Shown here one piece after another: positions 1 to 6,645 of a stretch of 15,767 bases of DNA; within the stretch, counting starts at the first letter, position 1; the number at the start of each line of letters is the position of its first letter. The DNA is taken from positions 10,111 to 25,877 of the forward strand of contig QHVD01000113.1 in the NCBI GenBank assembly GCA_003222235.1. Reading direction: 5' to 3'. Position numbers and translations under genes: made by a program. Source of the stretch: Gemmatimonadota bacterium (lineage in GTDB: Bacteria; Gemmatimonadota; Gemmatimonadetes; Gemmatimonadales; GWC2-71-9). The notes beneath the pieces were generated by a model. It searched no databases, was not told the origin of the DNA, and saw nothing but the letters and a program-made list of their open reading frames with translations.

Positions 1-296
1 CGGGCGGGCCGCGCATGACGACCGCAGTCTACCAGGTCGTCAGCGACGTAAGCGACCAGGGCATGTCGCTGGCTGACGCCGTGGCCGCGCCCCGGCTCCA
101 CCACCAGGCGCTGCCGGACGTCATCTTCCTGGAGCGCGACGGGTTTGCGCCTCGGGTCATCGACTCGCTGACGGCAATGGGCCACAAGGTCGAGGTCTGG
201 GGTTACAAGACGGACGTCAATGCGATTGCCCGAACGGCTGCCGGCTGGATCGGCGTGGCGGATCCGAGGCGCGGCGGCAGCGCGCTGGGGTACTGA
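1..296 (+). CDS. ggt: gamma-glutamyltransferase, C-terminal fragment
   Basis: This is the 3' end of a gene that begins before the window; the frame is open from base 3. Gamma-glutamyltransferases are N-terminal-nucleophile hydrolases that cleave gamma-glutamyl bonds in glutathione and transfer the group to water or amino acids, usually in the periplasm or outside the cell. The visible part starts GGPRMTTAVYQVV, matching the family's conserved glycine-proline stretch followed by a TT..Q helix late in the small subunit. It continues with the typical SLADAVAAPRLHHQ segment and ends in a DPRRGGSALGY tail, as these proteins do. The catalytic threonine and large subunit lie outside the window. The ATG at 15 is internal and not the true start. 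A hairpin follows the stop by 8 bases. Confidence 0.88.
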   Translation, partial: GGPRMTTAVYQVVSDVSDQGMSLADAVAAPRLHHQALPDVIFLERDGFAPRVIDSLTAMGHKVEVWGYKTDVNAIARTAAGWIGVADPRRGGSALGY

Positions 297-304
297 GAAG
301 CACA

Positions 305-340
305 GCGGGCCTCGGCCATCAACTCTTGACCGAGGCCCGC
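305..340. terminator. shared hairpin terminator between ggt and the facing lipoprotein gene
   Basis: GCGGGCCTCGG (305-315) and CCGAGGCCCGC (330-340) form a perfect 11-bp stem with a 14-base loop. It sits between two genes whose 3' ends face each other. There is no long T run on either strand (only ATTT on the plus side), so its strength as an intrinsic terminator is an inference from position and stem stability. Confidence 0.7.
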
Positions 341-359
341 CGATTTCCCGTCCGCGCCC

Positions 360-1166
360 TCAGGTCGCGCGCCTGACCGCGAGCGGTCTGGTCAGCCTGA
401 TCGTGATCCCGGCACCCTTCGGCAGCACCACATCGATGTCGCGCGACGCGCGTGCCGCCGCGGCCCCGGCCGCAGCCCCCGCGAGCCCGCCGATCACGGC
501 CCCCTTCCTGTTCCCGCCGATGATCTTTCCCACGATCGCGCCCGCCGCGGCGCCCCCGCCGACTTTCGCCGCATCGCCGCCCGTGACGCCCCGACCCTGC
601 ATCACCGAGTCCTTGGACTCGACCGTCGCCTCGACGGGGTAGCCCGTTCCGCGCACGGTGACCGTCCTGACGTCCAGCTCCAACCGGCCGGCCGATCGGG
701 GGTTAGGCGCCGGCTCGGCAGCGACGATCGTCCCGGAGACGGACGCGCCTGCCGGAATCACCACGCGGCCCGATGCGTCTCTCACGTCCTCGCTCACCGT
801 GGCGGTGAATCCATCACCCGGCTTGGCCGACCGCGTGGAGATCGTGTCGGTCACGCTGAGCGACAGCTTCGTCCCGGCGGCGAGTGTCAGCGTGCTCGGC
901 GTGGTGGGGGTGGCCGGGGCCGCGGGCTTCGCGGCCGGCTTCCTGACCGGCACGGAGGCCTTCCTTTCGGGAGCGGGCCGGGCCGGCTGCGGCTCCGGTG
1001 CCGGCACGTCCCGCATCGCCGCCGTCGTCTCGGCCGGCGCGAGCGTGAGGTTCCGCGCCGTCGAGTCCGCCCTTTGACTCGCCTGCTCGCCCCTGGCGCA
1101 ACCGAACAAGGCCGCTGCGGCGAGCGCAGCGGCGAGACGCGCCCCGTCTTTGCGTAGCGTGATCAT
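360..1166 (-). CDS. glycine-zipper lipoprotein of unknown function
   Basis: The 268-residue product begins with a short basic segment, a hydrophobic alanine-rich stretch and a lipobox LFGC with Cys23, so it is probably a lipid-anchored envelope protein. A low-complexity Ala/Pro/Lys linker follows (about 45-90), then a beta-rich domain of about 100 residues starting near LAAGTKLSLSVTD and including VIPAGASVSGTIV. That pattern is seen in proteins with a TrbI/VirB10-like or SH3-like barrel. From about 202 to 239 there is an Ala/Gly-rich glycine-zipper stretch with GGNRKGAVIGGLAGA, and the tail VVLPKGAGITIRL repeats the barrel-like motif. The start is supported by a GAGAGGG ribosome-binding site a few bases upstream of the ATG and a candidate promoter at 1198-1226. 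The function is unknown; a structural or membrane-associated envelope role is inferred. Confidence 0.8.
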   Translation of the reverse strand: MITLRKDGARLAAALAAAALFGCARGEQASQRADSTARNLTLAPAETTAAMRDVPAPEPQPARPAPERKASVPVRKPAAKPAAPATPTTPSTLTLAAGTKLSLSVTDTISTRSAKPGDGFTATVSEDVRDASGRVVIPAGASVSGTIVAAEPAPNPRSAGRLELDVRTVTVRGTGYPVEATVESKDSVMQGRGVTGGDAAKVGGGAAAGAIVGKIIGGNRKGAVIGGLAGAAAGAAAARASRDIDVVLPKGAGITIRLTRPLAVRRAT

Positions 1167-1197
1167 TTATCCCTCTCTCGTGATTTCGCTGGCACGT

Positions 1198-1226
1198 AAT
1201 ATAGGAAGGTGGCGCCCGAAGTTCGA
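1198..1226 (-). promoter_or_regulatory. candidate promoter of the glycine-zipper lipoprotein gene
   Basis: On the minus strand TCGAAC (1226-1221) and TATATT (1203-1198) are separated by 17 bases. The -10 is close to consensus, the -35 is weak. The expected start near 1190 gives a leader of about 24 bases containing the GAGAGGG site. Confidence 0.45.
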
Positions 1227-1325
1227 CGCCATGACACACCTTGCACGCCGCCTGTGTCTTGGAACATGGCGTCGTCTAACACGATGCGGAAAAGGGTCGT
1301 TGAGGGGTTGAGACGGGTGATCGCA

Positions 1326-1361
1326 CGGGCTGAAGCCCGGCCTCGGGCGCCCTTCAGGGCG
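1326..1361. repeat. pair of short GC-rich palindromes (REP-like)
   Basis: CGGGCT-GA-AGCCCG (1326-1339) is a 6-bp stem with a two-base gap, followed by CGCCC-TTCA-GGGCG (1348-1361). Both lie between the ccdA stop and the lipoprotein promoter. Paired palindromes around a GGGCTGAAGCCC core are common as dispersed intergenic repeats. Only one copy is in this window, so the repeat status is inferred. It could also serve as a terminator for ccdA, which ends at 1427 on the minus strand. Confidence 0.4.
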
Positions 1362-1426
1362 TCCATCAATCCACGTCGGGACTCTTCAGGGGAGTCTTCC
1401 AGCACCCCGCTAACCGCAGTAACGCG

Positions 1427-2146
1427 CTACAACCGACTCTTCAGGAACGCCGGGGTCAGCCCTTGGAGCCACCCGGCGAGCAGGGTAAAGCGGTCGGTGG
1501 CGAGCAGCGCACCCAGCACGATGAGCAGCACGCCCGCGATCCGATCCACCCACACGATGTAGGGCCGGAACCGCTGGAACCACGAAAGGAAGCGGTCGAG
1601 CGCGAACGCCGTGATCAGGAAGGGGATGGCGAGCCCGAGCGCATAGGCCGCCAGCAGGGCCGTGCCGTGACCGACGCTTGCCTGAGCCGCGGCGAGGGTC
1701 AGGATCGCGCCCAGGATCGGCCCAATGCACGGCGTCCAGGCGGCGCCGAAGGCGATCCCCGCAAACGCGGAGCCGACGTAGCCGAGCGGCTTCTTGGCGA
1801 GCTGCATCCTCCGCTCGCGCATGAGAAACGACGGCCGCAGCACCCCCAACAGGTAGAATCCGAAGAGGATCACGACCAGGCCTCCGATCCGGCCGATCCA
1901 CACCTGGGAATGCAGCAGCAGCGCACCGAGGGCGGACGCCGTCGCCCCGAGGGCCACGAAGACGGCCGAGAAGCCGGCCACGAACCAGACGGCGTGGAGC
2001 AGCGCCGCGCCGCGCCGCACCTCGAGCTCTTGCACCGTGAGGCCCGTGAGGAAACCGACGTAGCTCGGAATCAGCGGTAAGACGCAGGGCGAGAGGAAGC
2101 TCAGCAGTCCGGCGGCGAACGCGATGGCGAAGGATGGCGCGCCCGT
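1427..2146 (-). CDS. ccdA: cytochrome c biogenesis / thiol-disulfide transporter CcdA, apparently with an ACG start
   Basis: CcdA is a six-helix inner-membrane protein that passes electrons from cytoplasmic thioredoxin to periplasmic thiol-redox proteins, supporting cytochrome c maturation. Both signature cysteines are visible: SPCVLP in helix 1 (Cys21 in this model) and WTPCIGP in helix 4 (Cys140). Conserved IPSYVGFLTGLT follows helix 1. The frame is open back to 2155, directly after the in-frame TGA of the decarboxylase gene, and there is no ATG, GTG or TTG before the helix-1 cysteine. The first usual start, GTG at 2035, would remove helix 1 and its essential cysteine. ACG at 2146 has a GAGG site exactly 7 bases upstream and gives 239 residues, a normal family length, so it is chosen. 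An ATG-to-ACG sequencing error is the main alternative. The gene is probably co-transcribed with the decarboxylase, 9 bases upstream. Confidence 0.88.
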   Translation of the reverse strand, partial: TGAPSFAIAFAAGLLSFLSPCVLPLIPSYVGFLTGLTVQELEVRRGAALLHAVWFVAGFSAVFVALGATASALGALLLHSQVWIGRIGGLVVILFGFYLLGVLRPSFLMRERRMQLAKKPLGYVGSAFAGIAFGAAWTPCIGPILGAILTLAAAQASVGHGTALLAAYALGLAIPFLITAFALDRFLSWFQRFRPYIVWVDRIAGVLLIVLGALLATDRFTLLAGWLQGLTPAFLKSRL

Positions 2147-2157
2147 TTCCGCGCCTC
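2144..2157 (-). promoter_or_regulatory. ribosome-binding site and ACG start of ccdA
   Basis: On the minus strand the bases read GAGGCGCGGAAACG: GAGG at 2157-2154 overlaps the upstream TGA stop, then 7 bases, then ACG (2146-2144). The spacing is optimal and the reading frame then enters CcdA helix 1 without gaps. This site decides the start of ccdA. Confidence 0.55.
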
Positions 2158-2716
2158 AACCGCAGAAGCAGACCGCCGACAGCACGGTCGTCCAGCGCCC
2201 GTCGTCGCCGCACTCGGCGGTGGACGTGACGTTCATGGTGCGCACGATCTCGCCCGAGAGGAGCCACTCCTCCCGCCGCTCGTCCCACGCCTTGTCCGGA
2301 TCGAAGGGCACGCCGAGCACGGTCGCGAGCATCGACGCGGCGAGGTCCTCGGCGTACTCGCCCGACGTGATCTCGTTCTGTCCATAGCTGTGGTGCTCGG
2401 AGATGTAGCCGTGATGGGAGGCATCCGCGGGCATCGCGACGCCGATCGACGCCGCCACGAGCCGGCTCGGCTCGTTGGTCGAGGACTCGGCGATCACTGC
2501 GAACACCACCTGCCCCGGTTTCATCATGGACAGCCCTTCCTCACGGTCCACCAGCTCGCAATGGGGCGGAAAGATCGAGCTCACGCGCACGAGATTGAAG
2601 TTGGCGAGATGCGCATCGCGCAGCGCCATCTCGAAGCTGGTGAGCTTTTCCTTGTGCCGGCCGACGCCCTTGGAGAGAAAGGCCTTGGTGGGCACAAACA
2701 TGCGGGAGTCGATCAA
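2156..2716 (-). CDS. pdaD: pyruvoyl-dependent arginine decarboxylase
   Basis: This 186-residue protein matches the pyruvoyl-dependent arginine decarboxylase family, which converts arginine to agmatine, a polyamine precursor, using a pyruvoyl group made by self-cleavage. The cleavage site is visible as VRVSSIFPP, with Ser46-Ser47 the expected serine pair. Other family features are the PGQVVFAVIAESSTNEP segment, GVAMP and HGYISEHHSYGQNE. The start is TTG at 2716, with GAGG 7 bases upstream; ATG at 2701 is a possible shorter start. Most bacteria use the larger PLP-dependent SpeA, whereas this type is best known from archaea and a few bacterial groups. The neighbouring gene at 3175-4305 also acts in arginine/ornithine metabolism. 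The gene ends normally at CFCG before TGA, and ccdA follows in the same frame. Confidence 0.92.
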   Translation of the reverse strand: MIDSRMFVPTKAFLSKGVGRHKEKLTSFEMALRDAHLANFNLVRVSSIFPPHCELVDREEGLSMMKPGQVVFAVIAESSTNEPSRLVAASIGVAMPADASHHGYISEHHSYGQNEITSGEYAEDLAASMLATVLGVPFDPDKAWDERREEWLLSGEIVRTMNVTSTAECGDDGRWTTVLSAVCFCG

Positions 2717-2746
2717 GCCGTCACCTCATCCGCGCGAAAGGGTTCG

Positions 2747-2775
2747 CCTGCCCCCTGCCCCCTGCTCCCTGCCCC
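2747..2775. repeat. four copies of a 7-base tandem repeat (CCTGCCC)
   Basis: Four consecutive units CCTGCCC, CCTGCCC, CCTGCTC and CCTGCCC run from 2747 to 2774, followed by one more C. The tract occupies the gap between the small unknown gene (stop at 2777) and the start of the decarboxylase gene at 2716. On the minus strand it lies upstream of the decarboxylase ribosome-binding site. Confidence 0.8.
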
Positions 2776-2776
2776 G

Positions 2777-3220
2777 TCAACCCGCGTACCACGTCGCCGG
2801 GCCGACCGCCACGGGGGGCTCCGCGTCCCCAGTGCGCTCCGCTGCCGCCTGGATCACCCGGGCGATGACCTCGGCGGGCGAGAGCCCCGTCTCCTCCAGC
2901 TCGACCCGTGACTGCCCGCGCTCCTTACCACGCACGACCAGCATGTAGCGCGCCGTGTACACGCGCAGCCGACCGCCGGCATCCGACGCCCGCCGCGCGA
3001 TCACCGCCGTCCCCCACTCCGACGCCCGCCGCGCGATCACCGCCGTCCCCCACTCACGCCCTTCGATCCGCAGCGGCCGAAACACGTAGATCGTGTCGAT
3101 CTCGGCCGGCGGCACCTCGGCGGCCACCGCCTCCGCGAGCTTCGCCCAGCCCGGCCCCTCCCCCGGGCCACGCTTCAGCGCAGCGCGGTCGCGGGGAGGG
3201 AGGGGGGGGCCTGCTCCCAT
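2777..3220 (-). CDS. small conserved-looking protein of unknown function with an internal duplication
   Basis: I do not recognise this family. As drawn from ATG 3220 the product has 147 residues and overlaps the upstream gene by 46 bases. The first ~24 residues are Gly/Pro-rich and may not be real. The more convincing part starts at WAKLAEAVAAEVPPAEIDTIYVFRPLR, but no better ATG, GTG or TTG with a good ribosome-binding site lies just before it. The core reads as a compact alpha/beta domain: IYVFRPLR, then EWGTAVIARRAS twice in a row, then LRVYTARYMLVVRG and a final helix LSPAEVIARVIQAAAER. The second copy comes from a perfect 36-bp tandem duplication. Its place between a TIGR00300 protein and an arginine decarboxylase suggests a link to arginine metabolism, but that is context only. 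Confidence 0.65.
   Translation of the reverse strand: MGAGPPLPPRDRAALKRGPGEGPGWAKLAEAVAAEVPPAEIDTIYVFRPLRIEGREWGTAVIARRASEWGTAVIARRASDAGGRLRVYTARYMLVVRGKERGQSRVELEETGLSPAEVIARVIQAAAERTGDAEPPVAVGPATWYAG
2982..3055. repeat. perfect 36-bp in-frame tandem duplication inside a gene
   Basis: Bases 2982-3017 and 3018-3053 are identical, and the match continues for 2 more bases. The unit is 36 bases, so the frame is kept and 12 residues (EWGTAVIARRAS) are repeated. Perfect identity, including third codon positions, points to a very recent event or an assembly artefact. Confidence 0.95.
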
Positions 3221-4305
3221 CGTTCCACGTAGAAGCGGAGCACGTGCATGAAGTCCTGGGCGTTCGTCACGACGCCGTAGGCCTGGTGCGTGCCGCGGTC
3301 ACGCAGCTTGTTGACGACGAACTCGGTCTGGTCCACGCAAATCGTGGTGAGCGGGCGCAGCTCGTCCGCCTCGGGCGCGTCCACGAACGCAGGCAGCATG
3401 TTCCCGACCGCGATGGCGTGGAGTGCCGTCGCCACGAACACGGCGAATGTCGCCCGCGCGGTGACCGCCCGCATCGCATCCTGCGCGGCGAGGGTGTCGG
3501 CGATCACTTCCGGGAGCGGTCCGTCGTCGCGGATCGAGCCCGCCAGCACGAACGGCACGCCGCAGCCGACGAGGGCGTGCATGATCCCCGAGCGCACGAT
3601 GCCCTGCTCCACCGCCGGCCGAATCCCGCCGGCGCGCCGGACCGCGTTGATCGCGCGCATGTGCAGGCTGTGCCCGCCCTCGACCCCCTCACCTGAGCTG
3701 GACATCCCCAGCGTGGTGCCGAAGATCGCCGCCTCGAGGTCGTGCACGGCCACCGCGTTCCCGCCCAGCAGCGCCTGCACGTATCCGCTCTGGATGAACC
3801 AGATCATGTCGGCGCGGGCCCGCGCATGCACGAGCGCCGGACCGACCACCCAGACGATGGTGCCGCCGCGCTGCTTCTCCTCGCCCAGGAGCTCCGCCAG
3901 CGCCGTGTAGTCGACCGGGCGCTCGCGCGACACGGCCGTCTGCATGAAGCCGAACTCGTTGGCGCTGTGGCCGCCGCCCAGAAACCCCTCGGCGTGCACG
4001 AAGATCCCCTCGCTGCCGTCCTCCTCCGTGCCCACCGCCACGAGCTGGCCCTGCTTCACCTTGCGCGGCTCCGTGACGATGAGATCCCCCGTCCCCTGGC
4101 GCACGATCACGCAATCCATGCGGGGCAGCCGGGGCCGCCGCCACGCGCCCGCCGCCTTCACGTAGGTGGGGAGATTGGTGGTAGAGAAAAAGCCCTCCGG
4201 CAGAACCCCGCCCGCCGGCGCGGGCTCGAAGCGGGCCTCGGGCGCCCCCGCAAGCGGCGGCGCGTCGAAATGAGGGGGGCGGTACTGGAAGCGAGGTCGG
4301 CTCAC
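3175..4305 (-). CDS. TIGR00300/LOR-SDH domain protein, probable ornithine cyclodeaminase
   Basis: The 376-residue product carries the hallmarks of the TIGR00300 family (LOR/SDH bifunctional conserved region): GFFSTTNLPTYVK near residue 40, MDCVIV, SRERPVDY, VVGPALVHARA, GGNAVAVHDLEAA, the glycine-rich GGHSLHMRAIN, then FVLAGSIRDDGPLPEVIAD and ATALHAIAVGNMLPAF. Members from methanogens, and the C-terminal half of cyanobacterial AgrE/ArgZ, are known as NAD-dependent ornithine cyclodeaminases that make proline and ammonia from ornithine. That activity is inferred here by family. The start is GTG at 4305 with no clear ribosome-binding site, so the N-terminus is uncertain; the first ~35 residues are Pro/Ala-rich. 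The downstream arginine decarboxylase suggests a shared arginine/ornithine module. Confidence 0.88.
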   Translation of the reverse strand: MSRPRFQYRPPHFDAPPLAGAPEARFEPAPAGGVLPEGFFSTTNLPTYVKAAGAWRRPRLPRMDCVIVRQGTGDLIVTEPRKVKQGQLVAVGTEEDGSEGIFVHAEGFLGGGHSANEFGFMQTAVSRERPVDYTALAELLGEEKQRGGTIVWVVGPALVHARARADMIWFIQSGYVQALLGGNAVAVHDLEAAIFGTTLGMSSSGEGVEGGHSLHMRAINAVRRAGGIRPAVEQGIVRSGIMHALVGCGVPFVLAGSIRDDGPLPEVIADTLAAQDAMRAVTARATFAVFVATALHAIAVGNMLPAFVDAPEADELRPLTTICVDQTEFVVNKLRDRGTHQAYGVVTNAQDFMHVLRFYVERWEQAPPSLPATALR

Positions 4306-4320
4306 AGGGGGAGAAAGCTA

Positions 4321-4472
4321 AATGCGGAGTGCGGAATGTGGAATGTGCTTCAAATGCGGAACGGGGAATGCGGAACGCGGAACTCCAGAAGAAAGTTCGA
4401 CCCGCCTGGCTGGCTCCCGGTCTCGACCGCAGCACGGTCCGTTCCGCGTTCCGCATTCCCCGTTCCGCATTT
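4321..4472. repeat. heptamer-built intergenic hairpin, copy 1 (32-bp perfect inverted repeat)
   Basis: Bases 4352-4383 and 4441-4472 are perfect reverse complements over 32 bases, with a 57-base loop. The arms are made of a seven-base unit (AATGCGG, AACGGGG, AATGCGG, AACGCGG), and a further partial array of the same unit runs from 4321 to 4347. The right arm ends on the first base of the priA stop codon, and the whole structure fills the 166-bp gap between priA and the TIGR00300 gene. A related copy is at 12320-12430. It could act as a terminator or RNA-stabilising hairpin for priA. Confidence 0.92.
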
Positions 4473-6645
4473 TAGAGGAGTGACACCGGATCGCGATCCA
4501 CCACGACGGCGCTGTGCGGGCGCGCACCCCAGGCGCGCACCACGCGCCCGATCGCACGCGCCTCGGCCGACTTCACGAGCACGTGCCAGCGCCACCGCGC
4601 CTTGAGCCGCATGACGGGACAGGGCGCGGGTCCGAGCACCATGAGCGCGCCGGCCAGGCGCTCGGCGCTCGCCCGCCGAAGCCACGCCGCCACGCGCGCC
4701 GCCGCCGCCTCGGCCACCGCGGGGTCCTCGTGCGCGGCCACGAAGCGCGCCAACCCGACGTGCGGCGGATACGCCGGCTGGGGCGGCGCCCGGAGCGGCA
4801 GCTCGGCGGCCGCGAACTCCGCTACCGAGTGCACGGCCGCGGCCCGGATCGCGTGATGGTCGGGGGCCCGCGTCTGCACGAACACACGCCCGCCCCTGGG
4901 CCCGCGGCCGGCGCGCCCGGCCACCTGCGCCACGAGCTGGAACGTCCGCTCCGCCGCGCGGAAGTCCGGCAGGTGGAGCCCGGTGTCGGCGTCCACCACC
5001 CCCACGACGGTCACGTTCGGGAAGTCCAGCCCCTTGGCGATCATCTGGGTCCCGAGCAGGATGTCCACCTGGCCCTGCGCCACGCGCTCCAGGATCCGGT
5101 GATGGGCCCACTTGGTGCTCGTCGTATCCAGGTCCATCCGTGCGATGCGGGCCGCGGGGAACCGCAGCGCGACGAAGTGCTCGAGCTGCTGGGTCCCGAG
5201 CCCCCGCATTCGCTGGGTCTCCGCGCCGCATTGGCGGCAGGAGAGCGGGACCGGCTCCTCGTGGCCGCAGTAGTGACAGCGCAACGCGGGGGGCGTCTGG
5301 TGGACCGTGAGGGAGATGGCGCAGTCCGGGCACTCGCGCACGTCGCCGCACGCCGGACATTGGAGGAACGTGGCGAACCCCCGCCGGTTGAGCAGCAGGA
5401 TCACCTGGTCGCCGCGGGAGAGCGCGTCCCGCACCGCGCGGTCGAGGGGCTCGGTCCACGGCACGCCCCGCGCCTCCGGCACGCGCGGCGCGCTCCGCAG
5501 GTCGATCACTTCGACGGGCGGGAGCGGACGGGCGCCGATGCGCTCCGGCAGCTCGAAGCGGCGGATCCTGCCCGCCGCCGCGAGGTGGAGCGTCTCGAGC
5601 GACGGCGTCGCGCTGCCGAGCAGCGCCCGCGCTCCCTCGAGCTTCGCCCGCACCAGCGCCACGTCGCGGGCATGGTAGCGCGGCGCCGTCCCCTGCTTGT
5701 AGCTCGTCTCGTGCTCCTCGTCCACCACGATCGCCGCCAACCGTTCCACCGGAGCGAAAACGGCCGAGCGCGGGCCGACGGCCACGCGGCGCTCGCCGCG
5801 CCGCAGCGCGCGCCACGCGTCGGCGCGCTCGCCATCGGACAGGCCGGAGTGCAGCACCGCCACTTGATCGCCGAACACGCCTCGCACCCGGGCCACCGTC
5901 TGGGGCGTGAGGGCGATTTCCGGCACGAGCAGGATCCCGGCATCTCGACCGGTGTCGCACCGATCGCCGCGACGACTTCTCGCTGCGCGTCGGTCAGCGC
6001 GGGCGGCGGAGGCGACGAGAGTCCGGCGAACGGATCGCGCGCTCGCGGGACGGTGGAGTAGCGAGCGAGCTGCTGCTTCACCAGGCCGTCCAGCACGGCG
6101 GGCGACAGCCCGAGCCGGGTCACGAGGTGCTGCACCGGCGCCGAGCCACCCAGCGCCTCGAGGGCCTCGTATGCCACCCGGCGACGCGGCGCGCGCTGGA
6201 ACGCGCGCTCGCGCTCGAGCAGCGACGGGAGCGCCTGCGTGAGCAGGAGCACGCGCTCGGTTCGCTCGGCGGGGCCGGCGGGTCGGCTCACGCTCCACAG
6301 CGCTCCCGGAAGGAGCGCGCGCAGGGCCAGGCCGATGGGGGCGCCGTAGTAGCGGCTGATCCAGCGTCCCAGCTCGAGCAATGCGGGGCTCAGCGCGGGC
6401 TCCCGATCGGGCGCGGCTTCGATGGACTTCGCGGCCACGCCGGGCGCGGGCGCATCCACGGCCACCACGACACCCACGACCCGGCGCCGACGCACGGGAA
6501 CGACGACCCGTGCGCCGGGAACGACGTGTCCGGCGAGAGACTCGGGGAGCCGGTACGTGTAGGTGCGGGGGACCGGAACGGGGAGAACGACCTCGGCGTA
6601 TCGGACGGGGGAGGAGCCGCCGCCGGCGACGGTCGCCCGGCTCAT
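4472..6645 (-). pseudogene. priA: primosomal helicase PriA, frameshifted with the Walker A segment missing
   Basis: PriA is the 3'-to-5' helicase that reloads the replisome at stalled forks. The N-terminal part starts at ATG 6645 (ATGA overlap with the epimerase stop) and shows the 3'-DNA-binding domain (YAEVVLPVPVPRTYTYRLP) as far as TDAQREVVAAIGATPVE near 5944. The match then jumps to another frame at AGILLVPEIALTPQT and runs in that frame to TAA 4472. That part has DEEH, the zinc cysteines CPACGDVRECPDC and CHYCGH...CRQC, the GTQMIAKGLDFPNV motif and QVAGRAGR. In relatives about 30 residues including the P-loop (GVTGSGKT) lie between these points. Here they are absent, so roughly 85-91 bases (length of form 3n+1) are missing. 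A real knockout or an assembly/sequencing error would look the same. The two frames overlap between about 5506 and 6298. Confidence 0.85.

Noticed and set aside
1163..1405. An 80-codon frame between the lipoprotein gene and ccdA
   Set aside because: It overlaps the lipoprotein promoter and the palindromic repeat, has no good ribosome-binding site and no recognisable sequence pattern.
2144..2158. Read-through or selenocysteine at the in-frame TGA joining the arginine decarboxylase to CcdA
   Set aside because: The decarboxylase ends where its family normally ends and CcdA is a complete separate membrane protein. No selenocysteine-insertion hairpin is evident after the TGA, and a GAGG site indicates re-initiation.
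4321..4383. Heptamer arrays as a CRISPR array
   Set aside because: There are no 25-40 base direct repeats with unique spacers. The units are contiguous seven-base degenerate copies arranged as inverted arms, and no cas gene is nearby.
4514..6061. Long open frame on the plus strand opposite priA (515 codons)
   Set aside because: Long antisense frames are common in very GC-rich genes. The product is Arg/His/Pro-rich with no recognisable domain, and the opposite strand carries clear PriA motifs.
4472..6298. A single intact 608-residue PriA
   Set aside because: Its first ~115 residues are an out-of-frame, Arg/Ala-rich reading of the true N-terminal domain, which is encoded in another frame from 6645. 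The helicase homology begins only near 5937.
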